From NCBI GenBank assembly GCA_964017235.1, contig OZ024933.1, positions 94,455,432-94,519,431 of the forward strand: DNA of 64,000 nt, given 5' to 3'. Of this stretch, positions 1-12,003 are shown piece after piece (position 1 is the first letter of the stretch; every line of letters begins with the position of its first letter). This DNA is from Sabellastarte sp. h YS-2021 (Eukaryota > Annelida > Polychaeta > Sabellida > Sabellidae). Position numbers and translations under genes: made by a program. A model generated the notes under the pieces. It was given only the letters and a program-made list of their open reading frames with translations. It was not told where the DNA came from and did not search any database.

Positions 1-145
1 CCAAGTTGGGGTTTCACGTCCCATTCAACAGCCAGTGTCATATTTGGATAGGTCCCCAGCATTGTCATTTGTGAGAGTCGAACCCACACAGAGGTGACTG
101 ATGGTAATTAGATGCCAGCTTGCTAACCATTAGGTCACAGAGAAA
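1..145 (-). repeat. tRNA-derived SINE, family 1 (cut by window edge)
   Basis: Read on the minus strand this begins with a tRNA-like head: an A-box-like TGACCTAATGG and a B box GGTTCGACTC. A tail follows that contains TATGACACTGGCTGTTGAA and then AAACCCCAAC. The same tail follows a tRNA-like head at 34,787-34,965 (plus strand), and a related copy lies at about 21,630-21,770 (minus). It is a Pol III-type SINE, not a tRNA gene, because no cloverleaf-length unit stands alone. Confidence 0.7.
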
Positions 146-419
146 ATCTTTTAATTGTAGAAGTCAGTTTACAATGGTTAGGTGAATATTTGCCATTCTA
201 AACATAACTGCAAAGATAAGAAAACAAACTTGAGGTAAAATGTATATATTTTAAAAGAAATGTATCAAAGCAAGTAACTTGTGTTTCATCAACTATAATA
301 TAACTATCAATAAAATCCCGATGGCATGAGGCATATCTGTTGTGGATAAAATATACATAAAACCTTATAAACATAACAACACCAACTACATTTTTCAACC
401 TGAATAACTAAGATCTACA

Positions 420-525
420 GAACCCATATGCCTCCCACCTCTGAATTCTGCGGTTCAAACCCCGGACCCTATGTGGGAAAGTTGGCAATTGCTTACTGAT
501 GGTTGGCGGTTTACAATATGCAGTG
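420..525 (+). repeat. Partial SINE, family 2 (tRNA head)
   Basis: A decayed plus-strand fragment of the abundant family-2 SINE. It keeps CCTCCCACCTCTGA, a B-box-like GGTTCAAACCCCGG, and the body GTGGGAAAGTTGGCAATTGC. The 3' half is missing. Confidence 0.6.
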
Positions 526-619
526 TGGCTTTATAAAAGTTATCAGAATGAAAAGAGGCTCCTCAAACTGTAAAATGATAGTAGCATCCTAAAATATATT
601 TTGTGGTAAGTACAATTAC

Positions 620-820
620 TTGTTTATTTGGGGTTTTACGTCGCTTTCAACACTGTACAGGTCATATCACGACGGGTAGTTGGAAGGGCAGAGGAAACCA
701 GTACATATAGTTCGCTAGGGTTCTGTACTGTAAACTGCCGACCGACGGCAAGCAACTACCAGGTTTCCCACTTACGGCCATGACGGGGATCGAACCCCGG
801 CCGCAGAGGTGGGAGGCGAG
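620..820 (-). repeat. SINE family 2, near full length, with 15-bp target duplication
   Basis: On the minus strand the B box GGTTCGATCCCCG is followed by the family body (TAGTTGCTTGCCGTCGG, then CAGTTTACAGTACAGAACCC) and the tail GTAAAACCCCAAATAAA. It is flanked by the identical 15-mer GGTAAGTACAATTAC at 605-619 and 821-835. That is a target-site duplication, which fixes both ends. The intact duplication suggests a fairly recent insertion. Confidence 0.88.
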
Positions 821-825
821 GGTAA

Positions 826-2460
826 GTACAATTACATCCATAGAACTTGTTATATGGCAATAAAATTAACGCTGCCGAAAAGTGGACAGCATTTTGCCAG
901 TTATTTTACACTGTTCACAAAAAAGTTACAAAGACTGTTTAACACTTTTGTAATATCCTGACGTATATCAGTTCTATTAATCAGAAGGCTGTGAGATCGA
1001 GACACAACAGAACCAGTCAATTATTTCTCTTCCAACTGCACTTTGCATACAATAAGTAAAGCTAAAGACCAATTCTAGCATATGATGAAGTTATAAATAG
1101 TATTTATATTGACCATAAACACAGTTTAGAGAACATACAGCTCTTTGCATCAGTCAGATCCAGTTTGTTAGGCATATTTTTGACTGACATAAACCTTTTT
1201 ATTTATCTTTATAATGCTTTATACTGTCAGTTTTAAAACATATTGCACACTTTTCTATGCTGTTTTGTTCCTTCAGTATCACGGTAGATGTTAGTTTTAA
1301 ATGAAGTAGAAATTGGCGAAACGCTGTCCACTGTGAAATTCTGTCCCCTCCTGTACAGAACATTGACTACTAAACTATCCCTCATGATCTGAGCTATTCA
1401 GTGTTGAAAGCGATGTTAAAGCCCAAGTAAATAAATAAATACAGAACCAATATTTATCAATATCTTCAGGATTACTCACTGAGTGATTTGAATCAAAGTT
1501 TTCTGGCTTTTTTGAAAGACAAAAGTCATAAGTGTCAGCAATATCATTTTGTATGCTGAGTGACAGTGAAAACATCCAACACATAAGTGGTTGATAAAAC
1601 ATGAATATTGAAAGACACATACATACCAACAACACCACAAGATAGTCTGATATGGTCTGATAACTAGAAAGCAATGGTAAAGACCTCCAGAAGGGTGCAT
1701 TTTAAAAAATGCTGCATTTTTTTCTCTTTTTTTTTCTGTAACTAGAATATGATCAGGATAAAATGTAATCGCTCCTTCAATTGGACAGATCCTACCCACA
1801 TAAAAACATTAATGAAGATCTGCTCTTTACATTAGAAGTAACATCAACCAGAAAAGTTGAAGCCACTGAAATACACTGAAAATTATGGAGTTTTTTTTTT
1901 GGTAAATGCAATGTGATGTGGATCTTTCCCAAACTTTTATCGCTCTGTAGTTTGGTCAGGCCCCACCAATATACAAAAATTTAGTAATATACATTCATTA
2001 CTTTTGGAGCTATTGTAAACTCAAACAAACAGATACACATACACATCAACACCCCCCACCCCCACCCCCCCAAAAACCCTCCTGCGTGAGACAAGTTTAA
2101 CTCATATAACATGGATATTTGTGCCATAGAGCTCAAGTTAAAATGACTATTATTATCCAACACGTTCCATCTGTGTCCTACATATGAAAATTTACAAAGC
2201 TGGGTATATTTTTGTATCCAATGGCGTCCTCCCCTCCCTTACCATGGATAATTAATGTCAACAAGTTCTGGTTTTTCATTAATATTTCCTAACTATGTGA
2301 CCTAGTAATATGTTATATACATTATCAAACAGGTATTTTTACCGCGCTTCTGTTCTTTTTATTGCATACAAATCCATGCAGAAATGGCTGAGAAATCGTG
2401 AGTTAAATACTGAGTCTTTTAAACATTCTCTTTTGAAATATGGATAAAGCTAACCCATAA
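826..2460. other. Intergenic, no gene recognised
   Basis: AT-rich sequence without a supportable coding region. A tail fragment of SINE family 2 (TGTTGAAAGCGATGTTAAAG, then AAATAAATAAAT) lies at about 1,403-1,442. A C-rich patch lies at about 2,046-2,085. Open frames of up to 107 codons here look random. Confidence 0.5.
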
Positions 2461-2463
2461 ATC

Positions 2464-2690
2464 CTAAAAAAAGCCCTCTGTCATTGGGTCCTATCCCCAG
2501 TGGCAGGTTAAAGAACCTCAAGGATGTTAATAAATGGTCATCCTTGAGCCTCTATCTTCCAGTTAGGGGAATGTCAGTTACTTGTGAGTTGTGCCGTACC
2601 TGTACAGTCGGATTGGTTAAATAGCGCTTTGAGTCCTGTAGTATATGGAGATATTGCGCTGAGTATAAATACATAATAATAATAATACAG
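2464..2690 (+). repeat. Interspersed repeat, family 3, (AAT)n tail
   Basis: A 225-bp unit that recurs in reverse at about 38,055-38,285. Shared blocks include GTGGCAGG, TCATCCTTGAGCCTCT, TTAGGGGAATGTCAGT, GCTTTGAGTCCTGTAGT and GAGATATT. The end TATAAATACATAATAATAATAA resembles the microsatellite tail of a SINE or LINE 3' end. No promoter boxes were recognised, so the class is open. Confidence 0.65.
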
Positions 2691-3020
2691 AAAAAAATAT
2701 ATCACTCATGAAGATTGACAATATGGTACCCATCTTCATTCCTGATATATTTTTTTCTGCAAATGTCATTTGTATGAAAGCGTTGAACTGCCATCCAAAT
2801 TCAAAATTTTTAGTAGACTATTTGGAATTCCAAATTCATATTTATAATTCTAAATAGGTGTTTAAAATTCCAAATACACTATTTGGAATTCCGAATAGGT
2901 GTTAGAAATTCTAACATATTTGAAATTCTTAATATATATATTTGGAACTCCCAATAATCTAATTCAAATTTTGAAGTGAAAATTTTATGGCAGTTCAAGG
3001 CTTTCTTGCATTCAGGAAGT
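2688..3020. repeat. Two adjacent foldback (hairpin) repeats
   Basis: The first is a stem at 2,690-2,760: CAGAAAAAAATATATCA pairs with TGATATATTTTTTTCTG. The second has arms near 2,765-2,800 and 2,985-3,020, where TTGAACTGCCAT faces ATGGCAGTTCAA. Its interior repeats TTTGGAATTCCAAAT-like palindromes. Both look like small non-autonomous foldback elements. No coding capacity. Confidence 0.55.
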
Positions 3021-3545
3021 TTTCCCATTGGATCTTCCTTATCACCTCGACCAAAGAAGTTACCTGTGTGTGTGTGTTCATTTGCTTCCCGATTGTCTAA
3101 GTTCGCAACTACTTGAAACTGGTGAACTCATCTTTATGGATTTTTTTCATTCAGGTAGGGTCTGACCAAAGGAGGAAGTAATTATATGTTTGGGAAAGAT
3201 CAAGATCATACTCTGAATAAAAAAAGTCCCGAATTTTCAACAGGCCCAATTTCAATGACTTGGGGTTTTTGGTTGAGATTCTTCCAGAAACACTGAATGG
3301 ATAAAAAACAATGAATGGTAATGCTATGCAATTATAATGGTTAAAATGAAAAAAGAACAGTATTTCGGTTGCTGCCTTGGTGGAGGCCAGCACTCTCTAA
3401 GTGCTTTCTAGTTTTTAGTCCAGATTTGGAATATAAACTTGGACCATTTTATTAATTTAAAAGGGATCTGCGCAAACTGTATTGAATATCTATATTTGTA
3501 CAAGGTCTTTACACTTTCTTCCTGATTTTAACCTTCATTTCTCTA

Positions 3546-5066
3546 TCATTTTCTTCTAGCATATTTTATCTGAGGTAGTCTGTTCACTATTTCCCAACTG
3601 ATAGAATGTTCAACATCAGGGTTTGCAGTTCTGTCTCTGTTCCACTGTTCTACGCACTCATACCCAATATAATCCAATGATAAATCAAACTTATTGGCAA
3701 AGAATTCCCACCTCCTGCTCAACCAGGACAGCTCCTTATAACCAAGCATGCATATACCCCTGACGTATTGCCCATAGCAATATGCGGCACTGTAAGTCCA
3801 TATAACTTCTCGCGAGAGAAAAGTCTTGGATGTTTGTGTGACCATGAATGGATAACCACCCGGAGCTTCAGGCCACAGGTTCAATGATCCCCATACAGTT
3901 TCATCCGGGGAATAGGTATCCTTAGACCATTCAATGAAACTCTGAGCAAGCTTGTCAGATAATACCCACTCAATGAACTGGCGAGAAAAGGAGTTGTATG
4001 CAGAGCCTTTGTATAAGGTGACATTTTTCTGGAAATCTGCCTTCCTGAGGTTACTCATGACCATGCGGTCACCAAAGACATAATGAAGGTTTCTGTATCT
4101 TACCATATGGTATGGTTGAAATGGATACTGTTCTATATCATTTGTACCATTCATGAGTTTCAAGATTGTGACTAGTTCTAAGTTTGTTTTCAACGGTAAT
4201 TCAGTACCAGCGACATTGAGGAAGTATTTCCAATGTACTGTGGAATTCAGTAAATCTCTCATGCACTGTAAATCTGCCTCCACTGCTGAAAAGCTAGCGT
4301 AAATGTATTCTTTTAACGTAGATGCTACAAACACGTTTGGAAAGCAATTTGTAATTCTCTTTATAGCTTGATGAAACAACAAAGGGGATTTTAAGTCTAT
4401 GTAGACACAGTAGATATTTTGAGGCATGTAGATCAGTCTCAACAATCTTTCGAACTGTTCGATGTTGTGGTGTATCCGTATTCCAAATGCAAGAGGGAAC
4501 TCTCTCTCTTCCTGACTAAGTGGAGTGGTATGGTAACCTCTCTTTTGTATGAAATAACTGCAGTTTTCTGTGAGATTCAGGTAGTCTTGTTCAGTTTTAG
4601 GTCTATAGGGCTTTTCTTTTATTAGGGATGATGCTTTTGCCCATTCTTCTTTATTCATCTTTGTGAGTAAGGTACAATTCACACCGGAACTAGGGGTGGA
4701 TTCTGCGTTGTCCTTGTAACCATTGTTTTGCGAAGAATAATTTTTAGTTGAATTTCTAGCATATCTTGTATTTGTGTTACTAACCATGTGCTCCTCTTTT
4801 ATGTCATAGTCCATTTTATGTGACTGTTTCATGTCACCTATTCTAATATTCTCTTTCTGATCAACATTCCCATTTTCTTGAAATAAACTTTTGGAATGAG
4901 TATCAACTCCTTCCATATGATATGTAGGCTTACTGCTCTTGAGATGTAAAGAATGTAAAGAAATTACAACACTCACAATCAAACAAAGACATACTAAGAG
5001 TCTGCTGTGTCTTTCAAACAGTAACGTTAAGATCTGGAGCCAACAGTTATATTTCCCTGCCATCAT
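3546..5066 (-). CDS. Core-2-type beta-1,6-N-acetylglucosaminyltransferase (GT14, GCNT-like)
   Basis: A 506-residue single-exon gene for a Golgi glycosyltransferase of the branching (GT14) family. This family transfers GlcNAc from UDP-GlcNAc in beta-1,6 linkage onto O-glycan cores or poly-LacNAc. It is a type II membrane protein: short cytosolic tail, signal anchor at about residues 21-41 (RLLVCLCLIVSVVISL), a Lys/Asn/Ser-rich stem to about 130, then the Branch domain from about 190 (FPLAFGIRIHHNIEQFERLL). Family landmarks are LNVAGTELPLKTN (about 283-295) and TYSPDETVWGSLN (about 384-396); the glutamate in SPDE aligns with the catalytic base described for mouse C2GnT. Cysteines are spread through the domain and several N-glycosylation sequons are present. 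The protein opens with two adjacent Met codons; either could serve. The intronless state matches many animal GCNT genes. Acceptor specificity (core 2, core 4 or I branching) cannot be read from sequence. Confidence 0.93.
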   Translation of the reverse strand: MMAGKYNCWLQILTLLFERHSRLLVCLCLIVSVVISLHSLHLKSSKPTYHMEGVDTHSKSLFQENGNVDQKENIRIGDMKQSHKMDYDIKEEHMVSNTNTRYARNSTKNYSSQNNGYKDNAESTPSSGVNCTLLTKMNKEEWAKASSLIKEKPYRPKTEQDYLNLTENCSYFIQKRGYHTTPLSQEEREFPLAFGIRIHHNIEQFERLLRLIYMPQNIYCVYIDLKSPLLFHQAIKRITNCFPNVFVASTLKEYIYASFSAVEADLQCMRDLLNSTVHWKYFLNVAGTELPLKTNLELVTILKLMNGTNDIEQYPFQPYHMVRYRNLHYVFGDRMVMSNLRKADFQKNVTLYKGSAYNSFSRQFIEWVLSDKLAQSFIEWSKDTYSPDETVWGSLNLWPEAPGGYPFMVTQTSKTFLSREVIWTYSAAYCYGQYVRGICMLGYKELSWLSRRWEFFANKFDLSLDYIGYECVEQWNRDRTANPDVEHSISWEIVNRLPQIKYARRK

Positions 5067-6765
5067 GGGAAACTCAACCCACTGCTTTATGATATACTGT
5101 TTGCAATTCTACTCATCCCAAACAGTCACCAAGGATTACATGAGATAAGGAATGTTGATAACCCAGTCAGTTTCTGGTTTGTTGTTGCCCAGTGCAGATG
5201 TGTGTTAAAAATCGAAGGCGCTTAGGAATACACAATTAATTGTATCCCAGCACCAATAACTTTTTAATACAACTTGTTCCTCAAACAAAATTCTGACTTA
5301 GATTCACATTTCGACTGCTGTTTTTTTCCATTAGCCTGACACTTCTGTCTATAATTGTTTCATTGGTACATCTGAGCACAAAAATCCAATTTAGAGAATA
5401 AAATATTGTTCCATTGTCGACCTTGTGTTTTTTTTTAGAAATGTATTTCTATTCATTTATACTATCCAACTGTCAAATGCACAAAGCATTGAAAGCAAAC
5501 AGCTGGTAAAAAGCTCTATCATAAAGGTACACAAAGAGAAATGCATCAAACTTTAATGGGTGTAACATTCCAATGTTTATTGTATGTAGTTGTGTAGTCT
5601 TTAGTGCAGTTTCTAAATAATTTAACATGTCCAGTTATCCAAACAACTAGGAAAATCTGGGACTAGATTCAAATGAGGCTACATATCCTGTACAGTCTTT
5701 ATAAAAGATCAAATTTTGGTTGCTCTTTTGTCCAATGTATCGAACACATCAATCCAGCTTTTCAAGGAAATTACCTTGTCCCACATACACTGTTTTACAG
5801 AGATAAAGGAATGATTCTCACAGGAATGAAGCGTGTGCTGTCTCTGTAATATAACTATGACATCAGTACTATGTTATAAATAGTTTGAATTTCCCAATAA
5901 CTACACCTTTTTGTTTGAAGAAATTCTAAACCCACACATTTTGAAAACAATTCATCTTTTGTATTTTTTTTGTGAAGTCTACTTTGTCACACGCACAGAG
6001 ATATTCTCTAAAATGTCTTTGCAATTTGTCCATAGTCCCATAATTAAAGAAGCCTTGATTGTAATGTCAAGTACACCATTTTACCAATAACTATTTTCCT
6101 TTAAATAAGAATATAAAATAGTTCTTTGCCAACTGTTTCATATGCTTTTAATGGCTGGATGTGAAAAGTCAGACATCATTGTATAATACTGGAAAATATC
6201 AATGCAACCCCTTTTTAATTTTTCAGTTTAAATTGAAACTGAAACATGACAAAAACAAAGCTAGAACATTGGCCCGTATATCGAAACATAGGCATGCAAG
6301 TGTTTGTTAAGTTAAGGCTCTTTTTATCCATATCTTAACACAGGTATTGGTATTGGATATAAGCCATCATACATCTAAAGTATGTAAAATTTCCCACAGT
6401 ATGTTAAATCCGCCACGGGCTGGACAGCCCATCACAAACCAATCAGCATGAAGAATTATGTTCTTTTGCAGAAGGTTAAAAAAATTGGTCTAAAATAACA
6501 AATGAAATACAAATCTGATGAAAATACCCAATGGTCCAGGTATTATGTTTTAATTGGCAAATTTCACCTATTTTTGCAAAGTTTCACATTTGTCATTTGT
6601 AGTCACTTATCTAATATATATTGACATGTCATGGTAACTGCCCTACACATCATATTTCTGTTATTCCATAATTTCAATTTCAAATGTATTTTTTTTTATT
6701 CTAGTAACAAGAAGTCCTCATTATTACAACAAATTAAAGCCACCGTTTACTTTGCTATGCAAAGA
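5067..6765. other. Upstream flank of the GCNT-like gene; no gene seen
   Basis: About 1.7 kb of AT-rich DNA between the GCNT-like start codon and the next recognisable repeat. It presumably holds that gene's promoter and 5' UTR, but no clear TATA box, initiator or splice site could be tied to it. No coding region is supported. Confidence 0.45.
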
Positions 6766-6767
6766 AT

Positions 6768-7035
6768 AAACAAGAGCACTCGGAGAGTGCATACACCCGC
6801 CAAGGCAAAACACCTGGAATATTGCCCATGAGTCCAATGATCAAAAATCCTTTAATAATTCCTGGATCCGTGTGGGGATCCAAGTCAACATCAAAAGCTA
6901 ATCCTCCATTCATTATGCCATGATGGATATTTCCTGCAAATTTCATCCAAACCCACCGGTAACTTTTCAAGCTATTTGGCAAACAAACAGACAAATATAC
7001 ACTGCAGATTACATAACCACCGGGACAGAGGTAAA
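6768..7035 (+). repeat. Interspersed repeat, family 4 (AGAGCACTCGGAGAGTGCA type)
   Basis: Begins AAGAGCACTCGGAGAGTGCA and continues with TCAAAAATCC, CCTGGATCCG, CAAATTTCATCCAAACCC and AAACAAACAGACAAAT, ending near an ACATAACCACCGGGACAGAGG block. The same order of blocks recurs at about 13,070-13,378, 40,645-40,833, 50,470-50,672 and 58,585-58,832 (plus), and in reverse near 25,115-25,275 and 27,485-27,700. It is a dispersed, non-coding, diverged family of about 250-300 bp. Confidence 0.65.
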
Positions 7036-8150
7036 AATCCAGTAATGCATTAGTTTTGCATTGATATGTGTATATACATATTTGTGTACACTATTATTCA
7101 ACTATCTACCAGTTTTCACACTTTAAAATGAAGTCATTTTTCATGTACACACCAACCTGGGTGGAACCATTAACTTGGCAGTTGATCTGTTTCTTCTCCT
7201 TTTCAATCACGACACACGATCACGCACCCAGGTATAAAACCTGTTTGTAGTAAACTGTTAAAAATGTACGTTGCATTTATAATGTCAAATAATATCTTAA
7301 GATAATCACAGATATATCTATAGGTTTATGCAGTTATAAGTTTATCCATTTTACATTTATTGGAACACTGAAATTTCTTTCCATTTTGTCTTGATTTATC
7401 CTTTTACTTTAAACATACTGTGTAATGAGTGTATATGAACTTGTAATTCTATATCCAAATCAAATTCATCTCTTTTCTTTCAAGAATTTATATTGTAATC
7501 CAATTAAAACATCCAGTCAGTTCTAAATGCAACTTTGTGTGGTTAAAGAAAACAAAACTAAAAAAGAGACTTAAAACTGAAATTACTGCACTTACATATA
7601 TACATATACCTGAGCTATCCTTAATGCCACATCAATCTTTAACAAAACCTCCTTTTCAGGTTTTCATATTTAATTTTCATTACAAGGTTAAAGGCTCACC
7701 ATACGTCAGGTTATGTATTAATATAGGTATCAACTTTAGATTTGGAAAGTTTGTTGATCAAATTTTCCACAACAGTACCTTATCTAAGTGATGTCTGATG
7801 TTGTTTTATATTTATATCTATATACATTTCCGCTGTTCACGTAGATCAAGTTTAAACTACTACTTCATACTTGTCTGCAGTAATGAAACATACTAACAAA
7901 CTATTTAAATATATATCAATTTGTAAATCTAGTTGTATGGTGTCCTTCTGTCAATATAGTCTTTTCATGTCAATTAAATATAAATACCTACTCAAGAACC
8001 CACATTCTATATTGATAGTACCTCTTTGTCAATTTTTAGTTCAACGGATCTTTCAAGGGCATATATAGCAAGTGCGTGTTTTCATGTAAGCAACCATCAA
8101 TATCTGATGGTCAGTGGAGACATCGATTATATCATTTTTTCTGACTTTAT
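7036..8150. other. No gene recognised
   Basis: AT-rich, with several short open frames on both strands and no recognisable domain or splice structure. An alternating TG tract (TGTGTG and CATGTG units) follows at about 8,153-8,200. Confidence 0.4.
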
Positions 8151-8221
8151 TCAATGTGTGCATGTGTGTGTGCATGTGTGCGTGTGCATGTGTGTGTGCC
8201 GATAGGCACCAACTCTCTTCT

Positions 8222-8712
8222 GCATCATGTAGAAACGAGTCATTTAGCAATGTCCTTTAAGAAACTTCCGAAAACCTTCTGTTTCAAGTAAGAATCTGCA
8301 TTTTAGTAATGTCCTTGAGGAATGATATGAAAACCTACTTCATGTAAGAACTGTTATTAAGTAATGTCCTTTAGGAAGCATCCTGAAACGTTCTGCTTCA
8401 AGTCTGAATCCGCCTTTTAGTAATGTCCTTTAGGAAGCATCTAACACTGTCTGCTTCATGTAAGAACCAGTCCTTAAGTAATGTCCTTTTGGAAGCATCT
8501 GCAAACGTTCTCCTTTATGTAAGAACCAGTCCTTTACTAATGTCCTTTAGGCAGCATCTGAAAACCTTACCATTCATGTAAGAATCTGTCTTTTAGTAAT
8601 ATACTTTAGGAAGCATCTAAAACCTTCAGCCGTGGCATACTGTCTGCATTAAAACCTTCCTGTAAGAACCAGTCCTTTAGTAATGTCCTTTAGGAAGCAT
8701 CTGAAAACCCAT
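8222..8712 (+). repeat. Minisatellite, about 57-bp unit, 8 copies
   Basis: Each copy has the core TTTAGTAATGTCCTTTAGGA, then AGCATCTGAAAACCTTC and a CTTCATGTAAGAACCAGTC link. The core recurs at about 57-58-bp steps through eight degenerate copies. The last step is longer, about 87 bp, because a segment containing CAGCCGTGGCATACTGTCTG has been inserted in the array. The identical 25-bp segment occurs again at 9,124-9,148. No open frame runs through the array. Confidence 0.8.
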
Positions 8713-10740
8713 TTCTTCAGGTCAAGCTTCCCCATATCTTAACTCTCAATCATTCACATCCACAACCCTGGCTTACTGTCCTAGATTCTCACTTGACTAT
8801 ACCTTTTTGTCAATTCTTTTGTAAATACACGACACATGCTTATTTCCCGTTGGTGGAAAATTTTATGCACTGCAAGGCAGTAGATTAGTATATATTACTT
8901 TATATTACTTTAAACGACTCTCAAATCTCAAGGTATGGCTTGTAACATGTGAATGGCCATAAGTTTTTTGTTTTGGTGTAATTGCTTCCCTTGCCAGTTT
9001 GTAGGGACGTAAATGTTTGCAAGTGTATCTTACTTAGAAAGCAAGTAAATATTGTTTCCTGGCTGGATGTCAGTTATTTCTGCGACCATGCTGATATTAA
9101 TTCGCATACGAATTTCTTCTCTACAGCCGTGGCATACTGTCTGCATTATGAAAATACAAACAGAAAAGCGTGAGTGTCTTGGGGGTATAATGTGGGGGTC
9201 CCGTGCGTGTAACTTCAAGGTTAGCCTATCTTTGGATGTAGCCAGCATATGTGTGCACGTGTGTTGGGATATAAGAGAGGCTTTAGACTACTACCTGCTT
9301 TTAATCTCTTGTGTGTGTGAATACAAGACTTGGAAGTCCAAGTAGTAATTGATTGGACAGTCGGTAGTTTGGAAACAGAGGCAGATACATTGGTTATGGA
9401 AAGAATTTTACATTTCTTTCAACACCCTTATGGCAAGGTTAAGGAAAGAATACACCATTTTATCAGTTTATAATGAGAAAAAAATCCACACAGAAAGTAA
9501 ATATTATTTTTCCAAATATTTAAGCAGAAGAATATGTGTTATGTTAACTTATTGATAACCCTGACATTTGCACTGAGCAATTCAAAAGTGTAAAATACAG
9601 TGTACATTATGTACTATGTAAATAACAATTAATACACGTGTATATATACTTATTATAATATAGGATATGTGCATATTACTCAAGTCATATACTGTAGTAT
9701 GTCCCCTATGTTTCAAATGTAATGTCTCCTATGTTTCAAAGGTGAAAAATTTCCAACAACTATTTATAGACAGGACAGTGTATTTTATAATGTCTTACAA
9801 TGTTTAGACGCAGTTCTAAGCAAACAGGTTAATGATCATCTACATTTTTTTTTGATGTTACACTGAATGATATGTACACATTTGTTCTTCTTGGAAGCCC
9901 AACTGTTTTGAATGCATTGAAACATAGATTGAACTGGATATGTAATGACCCATGTGTAGTGTTTTTTCTGGAAGCCACGATGGGGAAATGATCTGTTAAT
10001 GGACCATAAAACCCTCAACAGGTTTCTAAGATAAACCGTTTAATCCTTATTTCATCTGAAATATTTGTAACTTCTTATACACATGCAAATATGAACACCA
10101 TAAATCTGATACCTAGTCACAATATTGCATTACAACTGTACAAATGTATAATTAAATTAGACGCTTGTTAGCACTTATTTTCACCAACAACTAGTTTCGT
10201 ATTATTTGACTTATATTTTTATTATCAACTTTTGGCTTGTTTTTTGGAGTGAACCTGACTTATATCGTGTTACTTAGAAATTAATCAGAACTTGAATATT
10301 GAGTAATGCAAAATAAGGTAATCTTGCTATAAAAATAATTCAGTGATACCAAATAAGTCAGATAGTGCACAACAAGTCGTTGAAACAAACAAATTTTCTG
10401 AAAACAACGTATTTGGTATTTATTAGCTTGTTTTGTATCCCCTGAAATTAGGTTGAAATTTTGCGTTCTGTTTTTGTAATACAATAAATCAACTTCTGAT
10501 ATGAAATAAGTCCACGGAATAAGGCAATTCTTTCTGCTACAGGACAACTTTAAAATGTTAAACAGATACAAACAAATATGTGGTGGCTTTGTAAGAGACC
10601 CTGGAATTCATTCACAAATGGGTCTGAAATTTCTTAATTCCGAGTTTTTTTTTCTCTAACAAATTGTTTTCTCAGTTAGAATGTACTTAACTTCTCCGAC
10701 TGATTTTTAAAACTAAATCTTGATTGACAAGTATATATGT
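8713..10740. other. No gene recognised
   Basis: Two kilobases without a supportable gene. Apart from the 25-bp block at 9,124-9,148 shared with the preceding minisatellite, no repeat or domain was recognised. The 97-codon frame around 9,052-9,345 has no recognisable content. Confidence 0.4.
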
Positions 10741-10742
10741 TA

Positions 10743-10912
10743 CAGTAAATATGCGAAAATTTTCAGTAAATACACGTATTTACTGATTTGGTCAGTAAAT
10801 TTGCGTATTCCCTAAAATTTTCAGTAAATACGTGTATTTACTGATTTATGACCTGTGTTATTTCACAAGTTTACTGGTCTGACTTTCAGTAAATATGTGA
10901 AATGAAACTTTG
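10743..10912. repeat. Cluster of CAGTAAAT palindromic motifs
   Basis: CAGTAAAT or its complement ATTTACTG occurs about eight times in 170 bp. Two 22-bp near-palindromes lie at 10,764-10,785 and 10,822-10,843 (CAGTAAATAC joined to a GTATTTACTG arm). One is the exact reverse complement of the other. A two-copy repeat follows at about 10,943-11,040 (GGTAAACCAAACT ... ACATTTTACTCT). It could be a small foldback element; no ends or target duplication were fixed. Confidence 0.55.
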
Positions 10913-11040
10913 ATGTTCACTGGTTGTAACTATGTAATATTAAAGGTAAACCAAACTGTACATCATATTGGAACATTTTACTCTGTATATTATTAAATGG
11001 TAAACCAAACTTTGAATTATAGTGAAACATTTTACTCTAT

Positions 11041-12000
11041 TATGATGACTCTCAGAACATACTAAGCATACTTCATTTTAGAGTACATTACATGCAAATA
11101 TGTTGAAAAAAATAGCACTGGGCTTTTAAATATTTATTTCTAAAAACTTCAGATATGTGCTTTCTATAGACATTTCATTTAAGCTTATATTATTTTCAAT
11201 CCCACAGGTACTAAGGACCTATGTCATTCCTACAAATGATTAAAGGTCATTTAACTTTTCACTATTTTATGTGACTGATACATACAAAGCATTTCTATTG
11301 GAAATAAATAAAAGAAATGAATTTAAATTTCCAAATTTTAACATATTTTAAATGTACCTTCATTCAGCAGAAATTTTACCTTATCATTTAAGACAACATG
11401 ATTTACACCCAAACAAGTCTGCATGTATTCTCAAGGAATCTATTGTTAAACAGAGATTATTAGTAAGTGGTTTCTTTATTTTATTTCAATCAAGGCTTAA
11501 TATTTTGCCATTTTCTGTTAGATTACGACTTTAATATAGGTACTGGCTACTTGATCAAAGAATTGTTTTAGAAATAATGATAAGGCCAGCTAGCCCCTAA
11601 TTGGATTCCATCATAGTCTTTCAGAGGGACTTAATCTCTTTTAAGGCATCTAAGGTTATGGTGTGGCTTCCTCTATTGAAGGGACAACATTAAAGGGAAG
11701 TTTTATTTAACCCTAATTATAGATCTAAATTTTATTGGTTACCTTTGGAAAAGAAATACATTGTTAAAATACATTGTTAAACTACAGTGACAGTCAGTTC
11801 TTGAACAAGAAATGTATCTTAATCTTATTACCTTGCTTGTTGTTCCTTTTACATAAAGCATCATAATTTGATAAATATTTGGATATTTAAATTTATAAAC
11901 TTGTCTATTTACATTACAATTTATTTTAAATGAAAAAGATATATTACAAGTTTTTATCACATATCACATGCAAATGCTTTTGAAATTATAAAGTAATGAT
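11041..12000. other. No gene recognised
   Basis: Strongly AT-rich filler between the palindrome cluster and the DIRS-like fragment. Short open frames (60-73 codons) carry no recognisable domain. Confidence 0.4.
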
Positions 12001-12003
12001 AAT

